Shown here piece by piece: positions 55,505 to 64,000 of a stretch of 64,000 nt of DNA. Made by a program: the position numbers and the translations under genes. Position 1 is the stretch's first letter, and every line of letters starts with the position of its first letter. The stretch covers positions 46,253,428 through 46,317,427 of the forward strand of contig CM055098.1 in NCBI GenBank assembly GCA_029204225.1, in the 5' to 3' direction. Source of the DNA: Diphasiastrum complanatum. Taxonomy: Eukaryota > Streptophyta > Lycopodiopsida > Lycopodiales > Lycopodiaceae. Under the pieces are notes generated by a model. It had not been told where the DNA came from and did no database searches. It saw only the letters and a list, made by a program, of their open reading frames with translations.

Positions 55505-55785
55505 CAGCTGGACACAACGACATAGTCACACGACCGTCGAACAATCGAATGGCAATCGAACTATCGAGTAATTGGAATTATCGAATTCGAAACTTGGCAG
55601 TCGTGAGACGCAAAATGTCACGATCAGCCGTAGGCAACGTTACAAGAGTTAACACATAGTTAGCTGGTAGTTTAATGTAAACCTTTCTTGTAGTGATTAG
55701 CTAATTGTCTTTTAATTCCCCTGGTAGAATATATGTATGAGAACAACAAAGAGAGAAATAGAAGAAGAAGAAAGTTACACTTGGT
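55505..55785 (+). repeat. Copia LTR, copy C, truncated at both ends
   Basis: It starts within the LTR at 'tacagctggacac' (position about 80 of copy B) and continues to 'gagaaatagaagaagaagaaag'. The rest of the LTR is missing. Confidence 0.85.
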
Positions 55786-55819
55786 CTTCCACCATTAGGA
55801 GGGCTTAACCCTGTGTTTA

Positions 55820-56290
55820 TTTTCACTTTGACTCTCCTATTGAAAAAGAATTCCATATAGCTAAACTCTCATCAGGGATATCCTCCACTTCTAAATACCC
55901 ACCCTTTGGATCCAAATAATTACTGGCTGGAGTAGTCTTTACATGGTTATCCTGCCAATGAAGGAAATCTGCACCCAAAGCTAATGCAAAAACACTCTAA
56001 ACTTGGAAAATAAAGTTGTATAGAGGGACAATAGTGTCTAGTCTTTTGGAGCCACCTAAGGCAAAGCTGCTCACATTTCTTACCATTTGCTCTTTCATCG
56101 TGGCGGTCTAGTTTAGAATATCTTCTTTAGATCTCTTAATTGTGGTAGTCATGAAAGAGCCGCTTATATGCTCTGCCTTCAGTCCCATAGTGAGGGTCCA
56201 AGTTGCCCACATTATGTGCTCTTAAATAATTGAGTTGATGCATTTCACCAACACAAAGCCAAAGTCTTCTTGGTGGCCACCATGATCAAA
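55820..56290 (-). pseudogene. Decayed minus-strand ORF, unassigned
   Basis: A single minus-strand frame runs with only a few stops and ends LHWQDNHVKTTPASNYLDPK then GGYLEVEDIPDESLAIWNSF. Upstream it reads KEQMVRNVSSFALGGSKRLD and TIVPLYNFIF. Such consistent composition over about 150 codons suggests a former gene or retroelement ORF. I recognise no domain. It ends close to the truncated LTR copy C. Confidence 0.4.
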
Positions 56291-58755
56291 ATAGGGTTGC
56301 AGGTCTATCGTATATCACTTCCAAGGTTACTAGTTCCTCTTGGAAGAATGTGATTTATGATTGCCTTTGTGTTCAATCTAGTTCCAATGACAATCGTATA
56401 CTATTAGAAAGCGTGATTCCACCATTGCCATTGTCTCCGTACTAGTACTTGCTTAGGTCTATGGTCAAATGTTTGTTGCTCTTGTAGTGTAACCAAGCTG
56501 AAACTAAGCTACTAATTTGCTCCAAAAATAATGTGTGCTAGTAATTCCAACTAGGAAACTACATTGTTGACGTGCCTATGATTTGTCATGGTCCACTATA
56601 CCTAGGAGATATCTTGGTGCAGTTCCCTCTTGGTAACTGCTTTGATTTCAAAGGTACTATCTAGACGACCATGTCTCTTACAATAATATTGCGATTTGTA
56701 CAAATCCGACTCTCCGATTTTCTTTTGTTTTTATTATTATTTATATTTTACTTTTTTGAAACTTCATGTCAATTTGGGTTTAGAATCGATTTGAAAGTGA
56801 ATGTGGTCATACTGGGTGGCTAATTATCTAGTCATATTGTTTCAAGTTCTTGAATATTGCCAAAATAGGCTAGCAGGTAGTTGTTCAAGTATAGCATGTA
56901 TCATTTTGTTTAGGTATTGATGCTATTAGATCCTGGGTGACATTTTGTACTGCTAGCTAGTGTTGAAATCTAAAATCAAGAGTCACTTGTCTCGTTCTGC
57001 CTCAAATGTTACAAGCTTTGATCATATTCACATCATCCTTAAATCATAAATGTTGTCATTTTGATATTGAGGTGCTTTATGACTACTCAATCAGGGGGTT
57101 TTCTAAAGTGACAGTTTATATTTTTAATCTTCTTACAGTTGTCGTAGAGTGACGTCAACAGAGCTTTATTCATGGTTGTAAACATTTAAAGACAAATATT
57201 CACTGGAAAATCTTTGAAAGCTTATGATTTGTTTGTTGTACCTATTTAGGATGTAGTTTCTATGCGCTTCTTTTGCACATTTTTCAAGTTTTTTCTTTTC
57301 GCCTAGCTTGAACAATTACTTTTCCAATTTGCTTATTACAGAAAAATGGATACTTTGTTTGGCGTATCCTTGAAAGATGGCATGTACCTTGGGACTTGAG
57401 TGTGACGCTTCTTGGCATGTTTGCGTGGCTGATCAGGTGCTCGATGTCTTTGCATTGTCTTGTGAAAATAGTACTTGTACAAACGAGAGATTGCACAATA
57501 TTCCTCCAAAAGGTTATCGAACAAATTCATGGCATAGCATGAAGGACAAATAAAGTAGCAACAATGCTCATTGGAATGACATTTCGTTAACAACAAAATA
57601 GAAAACCATTGGTATCAAAATGCCTCATCGCACCATATTACAAAGAGAGCACTTTAATAACAGAGTTCGAGGGCATAAGTGAGGTGTGTATTGTCAATAT
57701 AAACAACGTTAAAGGTCGCTCGTTTTGATTGAGGATAGCCAAAAGCTCTCTATCACGGGCTTTGGCATATGAAACAAAGCTCAAATTATTCATGAGGTCA
57801 TATTGTAGAGGTGGCAGGTGGTGGAAGAGCTAAGCAAGGATAAGGAAAATAGGTGATAGCAGTGGTGCATGCAACAAGTTTTGATGCAAGAGATGCAATT
57901 TTATTGTTAACAAATTTAGCAAAAGTGAGAGTGGAAGTAGGGTAAACGTAAAAGAAGATGGCCTTTGTGGAAAGCTGGCCAAAATGTGGGATCTAAGGAG
58001 CTAGCAATAGACATAGCATGTTGCACAGTTTGTTATTGAAATCCAAGAAACTTCTTTTGAAGCAATGCTAACCTTCAATAAATCGTACCATAACTCTTCA
58101 AGAGAAATGTTTTGAAATGTATAGGAAGGAATGAATATGTAGAAAACTAGTGCATATACTATTTAAGTGAATTTGATTGTTGTAGATGAATATTCCAAGC
58201 TTGGTTTGCAAGTGCTAAAAAATCTTTGACACAAACAACCACGATTTGAACCTCTTTAAATAGATTCAAATTGTTTTGAGATTCGAATTGAAATCTTGCA
58301 ATTTTTTTTATAATTTTAACTCTCTAGTTTCTGTCATTGAAAAATTGTGCACACTAAATAACATTGCTGAAAATCAAATAAGTTACTAGTGAGAATCTTC
58401 ACAAGTTTAGAGGATCAATCATTGTATCGCCTGTCTCTCATTGTCTCAATTTAGTATCTTAAGTAACGTTTAAGTTTTTAACAGGATCTAACATCTTGAT
58501 TCCCTAAAAATTTCTAAAAACCCGATTTCTAACAAAAAAGTGTAGCAAACCTTTTCTTGGTTAATTTCCCCCCCTACAAAAACCTGCTTCTTTCAAATCT
58601 TTTGTGCCATGGCTCATACCAGCAAATAAGAAGCTGCAAAGCATATTCTCTCCAACTCATTCATAGGATAATTAGAAAGCAGGTTTTCTTATCATCTTGT
58701 CAATCATCCAAGTCTTTAGGTGTGCTTGTATTCCAAATTTGTCAATCTTAATCTT
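56291..58755. other. Probable intron sequence without recognisable genes
   Basis: Only short frames and no repeat motif. Some sections have mixed frames of retroelement flavour, but nothing can be named. Confidence 0.35.
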
Positions 58756-58763
58756 GGCTTTGA

Positions 58764-60055
58764 ATGCAACAGGCACAGGAAGATGATAAAAGTTATAGGA
58801 GAATGAATGGAATTGAGATTATTAATGATTGGTATATCTACGGGGTGGCACTGGGGCTGCCTGTACAAGGGCAAAAGCCCAACACTAAGAACAATTGCAA
58901 TAGCGAGCCTGAGATGTTTAAGGGAATGAACTATTACGAATACGATAGGATACATACTAGGAATGTATTCAAGATCTTATCTTAGCTCAATTATGAGGTG
59001 GTCTAATTAAGTTATATTTGGCCAATTGGACAAGAATACAATTTCACCTAGGAATTCAAGAATATTGTTGAAGGCTATTAGAGGGTAAATGCTGAACAAT
59101 TTGCATTTGATCATTTTTTATTATTGCTAAAAATCTAGCAAAACATAGAGTGATCATATTTGGGCCTCATATTTCATACTTAGCCTTGCATTTTGGGATT
59201 GTATTGGAAAAAGAAATTGTCGTATTTCTAAGCAGGATCAAGGGTGAGGGGAGTGCTACCCGTTGTCTTAGGGAGGTGGTGATGCAAGTAGCTCAAACTC
59301 ACAAACGGAAACCAATTTTGAAACATGATGATAAGGGTGTAGAGGGGCTTCAATAGCTTATTCGGGATCCACATGAAATGAGGTAGAATTTGACAACTAT
59401 AGAGAATGCTCTTGAGAACTTTCAAGTGCAGGGCAATCAACTGCTAGGGATGATTTTCGTTGGAATGCCGGTGGAAAGGGGAAGAGCTATTCTTGGATGT
59501 AGTAGAGGATGTGAAAGCTTCATAGTCACCAACTTGGGTACAATTACCAGAAGCATTGATGTATGTTGCCATACCCGATGATGATTTGAATTTGCCAATA
59601 AATCTTGTGGGAAGGATGGAGAATCCAAGAATAGTACAAAAGGTTGATGTAGAAGCTATGCCACTTATGAAACATGAATGTGGGTTCAATATGGAAGATG
59701 AAGATCCGAGAACACAATCACCTACCCCTTTGGAAAGACCATTGTAGGCATTGAAAGGCTCGTGGTCCAAGGAAGAAAAGGTTCGGAAAAGCTTGATTAA
59801 TCATACCGAGAGGGTGAAACTATAGTTGGTTTGAGCATGCAATGAAGTGCCAAAGATCAGCAAATTTGCAATTGTAGCTATTTGATGAAAGCATATGACA
59901 AGCTGAAGGAAGATTTAAATGTAACTCAGTGTGCTATGAGCATTGTGATTAGAAAAGGGGAAAAGGATTTAAAAAGTGTGAAGGGCGATACTGAACAATT
60001 GGAAAAGGAGTCTGATTATTTTGAATGCAGGCATCAATAGTTGTTGGATAGTTAT
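58764..60055 (+). pseudogene. Decayed plus-strand ORFs, unassigned
   Basis: A series of plus frames (58764-58985, 59150-59356, 59390-59581, 59556-59747 and 59885-60040) reads as one damaged coding region: DDKSYRRMNGIEIINDWYIY, LENFQVQGNQLLGMIFVGMP, ILGCSRGCESFIVTNLG, DDDLNLPINLVGRMENPRI, and a coiled-coil-like tail AYDKLKEDLNV ... KGDTEQLEKESDYF. I cannot assign it to a family. It may be an old transposon ORF or a retro-copied gene. Confidence 0.35.
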
Positions 60056-61437
60056 AATCATGTACCCGGTTAGGTACATAGTAGATAACTCAACGTGATG
60101 GCCTCTGGATAGGAGGAATGCAATTGCCATGTGTCATGGGTCAAGGCATGGATTGTGCTTGAAGAGATCCTCATTTTATACATAGTGGTAGAAGTTCTTT
60201 AGTTTTTGTCTCATGTCATTGTTAGTGATCTCATATGGCTTGATTGGGATTGGAGCAGTACTACTTCCATAGAAATGGAAGTAAAGGTTCTTCTTGGAGT
60301 GGTAGCTACCTTTGTTAGCAGATAACATGCTATTGATACTTGCTTATTGCTTACTAAAAAAAGGAAATCAAGTAAAGCAAAGGTATTGAGCAAAATAAAG
60401 GTTTTGATGTGCTTCTCAAGTAACCCCTCACTTCCTCTGCACAGCTTAACCAATATAATTAAATTAGGGCTGGCGACTTTTTCTCTAGTTACAAAAGTAT
60501 GCTGTCATACCTCAAAATGCTCTCTCCCCACCCCCACCCTCAACCTCTATACCAAGTTACAGTGGGAATCACGATAATATGTCAACAGCCAGAGAAATTA
60601 TAATTCTTCTGGATAGAGACTCATTGGAATGTCACGCACAATCGTCATGTAGCACCCTTATCAAAGTAACTTTGCTACTGAACCTCTCCCCATAAGTTCT
60701 CAAAGACCCAAAAGCACAATTTCACACCCAACAAAAAGGCAAGGCTCCTCTAGTCTCCTATCCATAGAATGAGACCACATGTGAACTTAAATGAAAAAGC
60801 TGGGCTTTTACAATCATCATAGAACTCTGTGAGATTTTTCTTTGTATTTCACAGGATTCCATTCAGCATAATATCCTGCTTTTTGAGCATAGGGTATTAT
60901 GCCCGTGAAGCCCATGGGCTTGACAGGTGTAATGCCCTGCCACAGTCTTTTCCATTTTTTCAAAGCTTTCAGTCAGTTTTTACCCTGGGCAAAGTCCTCG
61001 GGATGGGGCATTACTGGGTGTGGAGGCCCCTGCCATGGGGGGCAGAGCCTCTCACACCTTGTAAAATGGCCTAATGGGGACTTCACACTATTTACAATCG
61101 GCTCCAAATAGAGTTTAGTTAGCTGCAAGTGACAATTTAACATCATGTCCTAAACTAAGTCACATTTACATTCTATTTTGTCAAGAAGATTCAAGAGACT
61201 TAGGTCCTTCATGTATCTCTCTAGACTATCAGCATCATCTCTAAAATATAGCTGTTACTAAGGTTTTCTTTGATGAAACTGGTGGTCTTGGTTGCACATG
61301 TAACATAACTTCTCTAATGCAAAAACTTAAAATCAATCAAATAATTTTTGAAATTATGTTGCTGAAACTTCCTGAAACTTGCTGTAGGATCAAAATGACA
61401 AATGAGTGATGTTGCAAGGGCAGCTTTCTCTTGACAG
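60056..61437 (+). other. Intron sequence without recognisable genes
   Basis: A short inverted pair 'gtacccggttaggtac' lies near 60063. A possible acceptor-donor pair near 60855-60924 was considered as an exon but has the wrong phase. Nothing else is seen. Confidence 0.35.
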
Positions 61438-61534
61438 GATTGACGGTAGCACTTTCAAGTGCTTATCTAGGAATTGGACAGGGGGCACTTTTGGACTTGG
61501 AAAAGCAGGCTTTGTACATATTGGCCAACCAAAT
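61438..61534 (+). CDS. Internal exon of a plastid membrane protein, CPBP-like
   Basis: The acceptor CTTTCTCTTGACAG and the donor AAAT|GTGAGA bound 97 bp that encode LTVALSSAYLGIGQGALLDL and EKQALYILANQ. The pattern 'QAL-x-L-x3-Q/D-x2-E' and the hydrophobic lead fit the segment before the catalytic helix of plant plastid CPBP (CAAX-protease/Rce1-like) proteins. This is recalled from family patterns, not searched. It ends in phase 2, which the next exon fits exactly. It starts in phase 1, whereas the exon ending at 49632 is phase 0, so at least one exon is missing between them, or a weaker acceptor at 61417 (GCAAG|GGC, phase 0) is used. Confidence 0.5.
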
Positions 61535-61789
61535 GTGAGAAATTTTTTTGCTTTGATATTTTGCTTCAATTGCGGGAGCTGTAAGTTTCATCTTCATATT
61601 TTGGCTCTTAGCGCTAGTTTCTGTTGCCAATTTGTATCGATGCCTTTTTTTTTGTAGACATTCTGATAGGGTGGGCTTGGCTACTTTACAAAATGCTGTT
61701 TGTAAGTATCCCTGAGGTACCTTAACTCGTTGGGAGGAAGGAAACTTTACAGTATTACCTTTAGCAGCAGCTAAATTTATGCAGTTCAG

Positions 61790-61990
61790 AGCTGCTGCTC
61801 TGAGAAGGTGTCTTTCCATTAGGGGTACTAGATGGAAGCCTCTTGCACAAATTATTGGCACATAGCAAAGTTTCACCCCAAACTTTGTATCTAAGAATGC
61901 ATCTAGATTTTAGTCTTATGGCTTTAGCACAATCACAAAGTGTCCCAGTTCAAAGATATTTCTCTAACTAAGATCCTATCACATGCCCTC
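61790..61990 (-). pseudogene. Copia integrase fragment inside the intron
   Basis: The minus strand gives TLCDCAKAIRLKSRC, then VWGETLLCANNLCKRLPSS and TPNGKTPS. This aligns with RTFCECAKAMRLSANLDKPF and WDQALLCANFVCNRWPS in the copia integrase at 9131-10240. It sits in the 860-bp intron between 61534 and 62395. Confidence 0.75.
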
Positions 61991-62394
61991 CACTCAAGGT
62001 TTTATCAATTACAATGTCCTCCACGGAGTTCTCAGTCTCGAAGCACTCAATTGATGAAATGAGAGGAGTGTATTAGCTTTTATTCTTTCTGAATCCTTCT
62101 TACAAAAAGAGCCTCCTTCCCCATCTTCAGGTGATCAGAAGGGCACAGCCATATTGACATGTTGAGTCCCTGTCCAATGAATAAATTGACGAAATGAGCT
62201 GAATATGGACCCTGGGTAATCAACTAGGAACTTTATGGGTCTAAAATTTAAATAATGGTTCAACTACAGTAGAATATCTTTACATGCTCTGATTACGTGT
62301 TTATAATTCTGTTCTTGATTATGCTTTTACAATAAGCAGAGGAAACTGAAGTTGAATATAGCTGCAGCTAGCTTCTAATTAAGGGTTTTTGCAG

Positions 62395-62477
62395 CTTGGA
62401 GACTGCTTTGGGACTTGGGACAATTTTTGCAATTGTAAAACGCTACAAACCACTTTCACCTGATCTTTTTGTATATG
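62395..62477 (+). CDS. Next internal exon of the CPBP-like membrane protein
   Basis: The acceptor TTTTTGCAG and the donor TATATG|GTGCGT bound 83 bp. Joined in phase 2 to the exon at 61438-61534 they encode ANQILETALGLGTIFAIVKR then YKPLSPDLFVY. A hydrophobic helix is followed by 'KPLSPDLF', which resembles the 'PL-x2-D-x-F' that precedes the next membrane helix in plastid CPBP proteins. The following exon was not found and probably lies outside the window. Confidence in the exon is better than in the family name. Confidence 0.55.
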
Positions 62478-62811
62478 GTGCGTCAGTATCTTGATTTTCT
62501 ATGAATTTTATTTGTGTGTTGGCATTAGTTTCATCTTGGATCTTAGACTTCAGTATAGAGACTATCCAGAAGCAGAGCTACTTTGCAAATCAGGTGTCTG
62601 TTTTTGTTTGGCATAGTCAATTTTTGTTTGGCGTGTGGCTTATCTATTGGCCTGTTAGCTTACATTTGGTATGATTCATATTATACAGCGATTTCATGCT
62701 ATTAGAATATTATGGTACACCCACACCCTTTTCACGTGCATGGGTTCTTGAAGCAACTCATTACTCTAATTCTGAAGAACACCTTTCTCTTGTAGTTTTG
62801 GTAGCCCCTCT

Positions 62812-63270
62812 CTTGATCTTTCAAAAGACGCCTTCAAAATGCTGGTCCACATGAAGAATGCATTTCTAAGCTCCGTCATGCAACTGATGCCAAGAACAAA
62901 CTAATTAACATATAATCACAAAATTATCCCCAGTCAGATCAAATGCAGCTCAGAAGGCCAAACAATTTGAATTTTTAACAACAAACTTATGGATACCAGC
63001 ACTAGCTTTCTACTCTAATTCATAGAAACTTATATGCCTTTCTTGAACTTTCAAAAAACGCCTTCAAAATGCTGGTCTACATGAAGAGTGCATTTCTAAG
63101 CTCTGGTGCAAGTAAGGCCAAGTACAAACTAATCAACTTATAACCACAATATTATCCTCCGTCAGATCAAAATGCAGCTCAGAAGGCCATCCAAGCTAAA
63201 CCTTTTACGAGAAAAAAACGGATGCCAACAGTAGCTTTCTACTCTAACTCATAGAAACTTCTGTGCTTTT
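62812..63270. repeat. Tandem repeat, two 230-bp units
   Basis: Units start with CTTGATCTTTCAAAAGACGC at 62812 and CTTGAACTTTCAAAAAACGC at 63042. They share 'ccttcaaaatgctggtc', 'cagctcagaaggcca' and 'agctttctactctaa'. Divergence is moderate. No frame is conserved between them. Confidence 0.85.
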
Positions 63271-63517
63271 GACAAGGCCAATGCCATCGCTGACAGACAG
63301 TTTCTCTGGATGAAGCTATCCTCAAAATTGGCATTCCTTCCCCTTGAAAACTAGATGAAAGCTTTGTGAGAAGTTGGCTTTACAATTGACAATAATTTTC
63401 TTTCTCTGGGCCAGCAATCAAATGCCTCTCTTGGTCAGCAATCAGGAGCGATCAGAATTAGGAATCATACATCTCTCTCTAATGTGAATGACCAACTTTG
63501 TGAGTTGTTAGGAATAA

Positions 63518-63519
<2 letters not shown>

Positions 63520-63573
<54 letters not shown>

Positions 63574-63636
63574 CGCTGCTATGGTGAGGCGCTACTGCTA
63601 AGGCGCTGCTGCTGAGGCGCTGCTGGTCGTGCTGCA
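63520..63636. repeat. (CT)n microsatellite followed by a GAGGCGCTGCTG minisatellite
   Basis: A CT run of about 50 bp (63520-63569) passes directly into four copies of (G)AGGCGCT(G/A)CT with GCT extensions. Both are simple-repeat expansions; the second is GC-rich in an otherwise AT-rich area. Confidence 0.9.
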
Positions 63637-63645
63637 GTAAAGTGG

Positions 63646-63930
63646 ATTAGCACCATACGGCTGTCCAATCTTGGGCAGAGGTTCTCAAAGAAAGCAAATC
63701 CGAACAGCACTCATGGGTTAAAGGTCTAGGTAAAGACGCTCCAGTTTCATTCATCTCTGCTATACTTAATGAGAGCCGGCTGCGTAAGCAAAAGACCCTT
63801 GATGTTCGTGTAAGGGGCATTCCTGATTCTCAGGATGCTATTGGTGAAGCCATACAATTTTTGAAAGTTACTCTCCGGGATGGTATCTTTCATTTCGTTC
63901 CATTGGGTCCAAATAAAGGCGTAGTGTCAT
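63646..63930 (+). pseudogene. Possible LINE ORF1-like fragment
   Basis: One plus frame reads TAVQSWAEVLKESKSEQHSW, VKGLGKDAPVSFISAIL and LDVRVRGIPDSQDAIGEAIQ then FLKVTLRDG, ending at a stop at 63930. The 'SWAEVLK' opening and the 'VRVRGIPD...EAIQFLK' segment recall the RRM-like part of LINE ORF1/gag-like proteins. No zinc knuckle follows within the window. Confidence 0.35.
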
Positions 63931-63935
63931 AGTTT

Positions 63936-63977
63936 TTTGAGTTTGAATTTGAGTTTGAGTTTGAGTTTGAGATTGAG
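63936..63977. repeat. (GAGTTT)n hexanucleotide repeat
   Basis: About seven GAGTTT-like units with two variants (GAATTT, GAGATT) close to the right edge of the window. Confidence 0.85.
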
Positions 63978-64000
63978 AAATGAAGATGTTTTCCAGTTGA

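Noticed and set aside
60855-60924. Possible missing exon between the 49135 and 61438 exons
   Set aside because: It has a good acceptor and a donor, but its phases do not connect phase 0 to phase 1 and the peptide is unconvincing.
62547-62601. Possible following exon of the CPBP-like gene (DFSIETIQKQSYFANQ)
   Set aside because: The phase would fit with an acceptor at 62549, but the peptide does not resemble the expected next segment.

Overview
The window is plant nuclear DNA, most likely from a gymnosperm and probably a conifer. This is inferred, not proven. Nearly everything is old, nested and broken LTR retrotransposon sequence, with Ty1/copia and Ty3/gypsy pieces on both strands. The two host genes have plastid-type N-termini, plant splice sites, and in one case an apparent intron of about 12 kb filled with transposon debris. 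There are no operons and no bacterial features.

Host genes. (1) Minus strand 14554-16932 is a four-exon gene for the endoribonuclease YbeY, with a plastid-like leader and an intact zinc-binding HGLLHVLGYDH motif. The reading frame ends straight after the YbeY domain. (2) Plus strand: a first exon at 49135-49632 has a transit-peptide-like N-terminus, and two phase-compatible exons at 61438-61534 and 62395-62477 encode hydrophobic segments that look like a plastid CPBP/CAAX-protease-like membrane protein. At least one exon between them was not found and the gene runs off the window.

Layout of the repeats. 1-12.9 kb: copia and gypsy fragments, including a minus-strand copia (LTR 7305-7823, gag and integrase up to 10687) whose reverse transcriptase is replaced by unrelated sequence. 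13-17 kb: YbeY. 17.5-20.8 kb: an RT-like remnant, a copia integrase and LTR-like sequence. 21.7-21.9 kb: a minisatellite. 23.26-25.93 kb: a copia element with both LTRs and a large internal deletion. 27.1-29.74 kb: a Helentron-type (Helitron2) remnant, a Pif1-like helicase followed by an AP-endonuclease-like domain, which is unexpected here and the most interesting piece. 30.3-31.4 kb: a second copy of the RT-less copia in the opposite orientation. 31.4-36.0 kb: gypsy pieces and a decayed ORF with a 362-bp tandem duplication. 36.0-46.1 kb: a copia element (LTR end and PBS at 36267, polyprotein 42836-46136) split by a complete 5.2-kb gag-protease-only gypsy element (36284-41515) that has both LTRs, PBS, PPT and a CGTAC target-site duplication. 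46.4-48.6 kb: gypsy gag-protease. 51.8-55.8 kb: a copia family with three LTR copies. 55.8-60 kb: decayed unassigned frames. 62.8-64 kb: a 230-bp tandem repeat, microsatellites and a possible LINE ORF1 piece.

Almost every transposon ORF has stops or frameshifts, so none looks autonomously active. Homology calls rest on motifs read by eye; no database search was possible.
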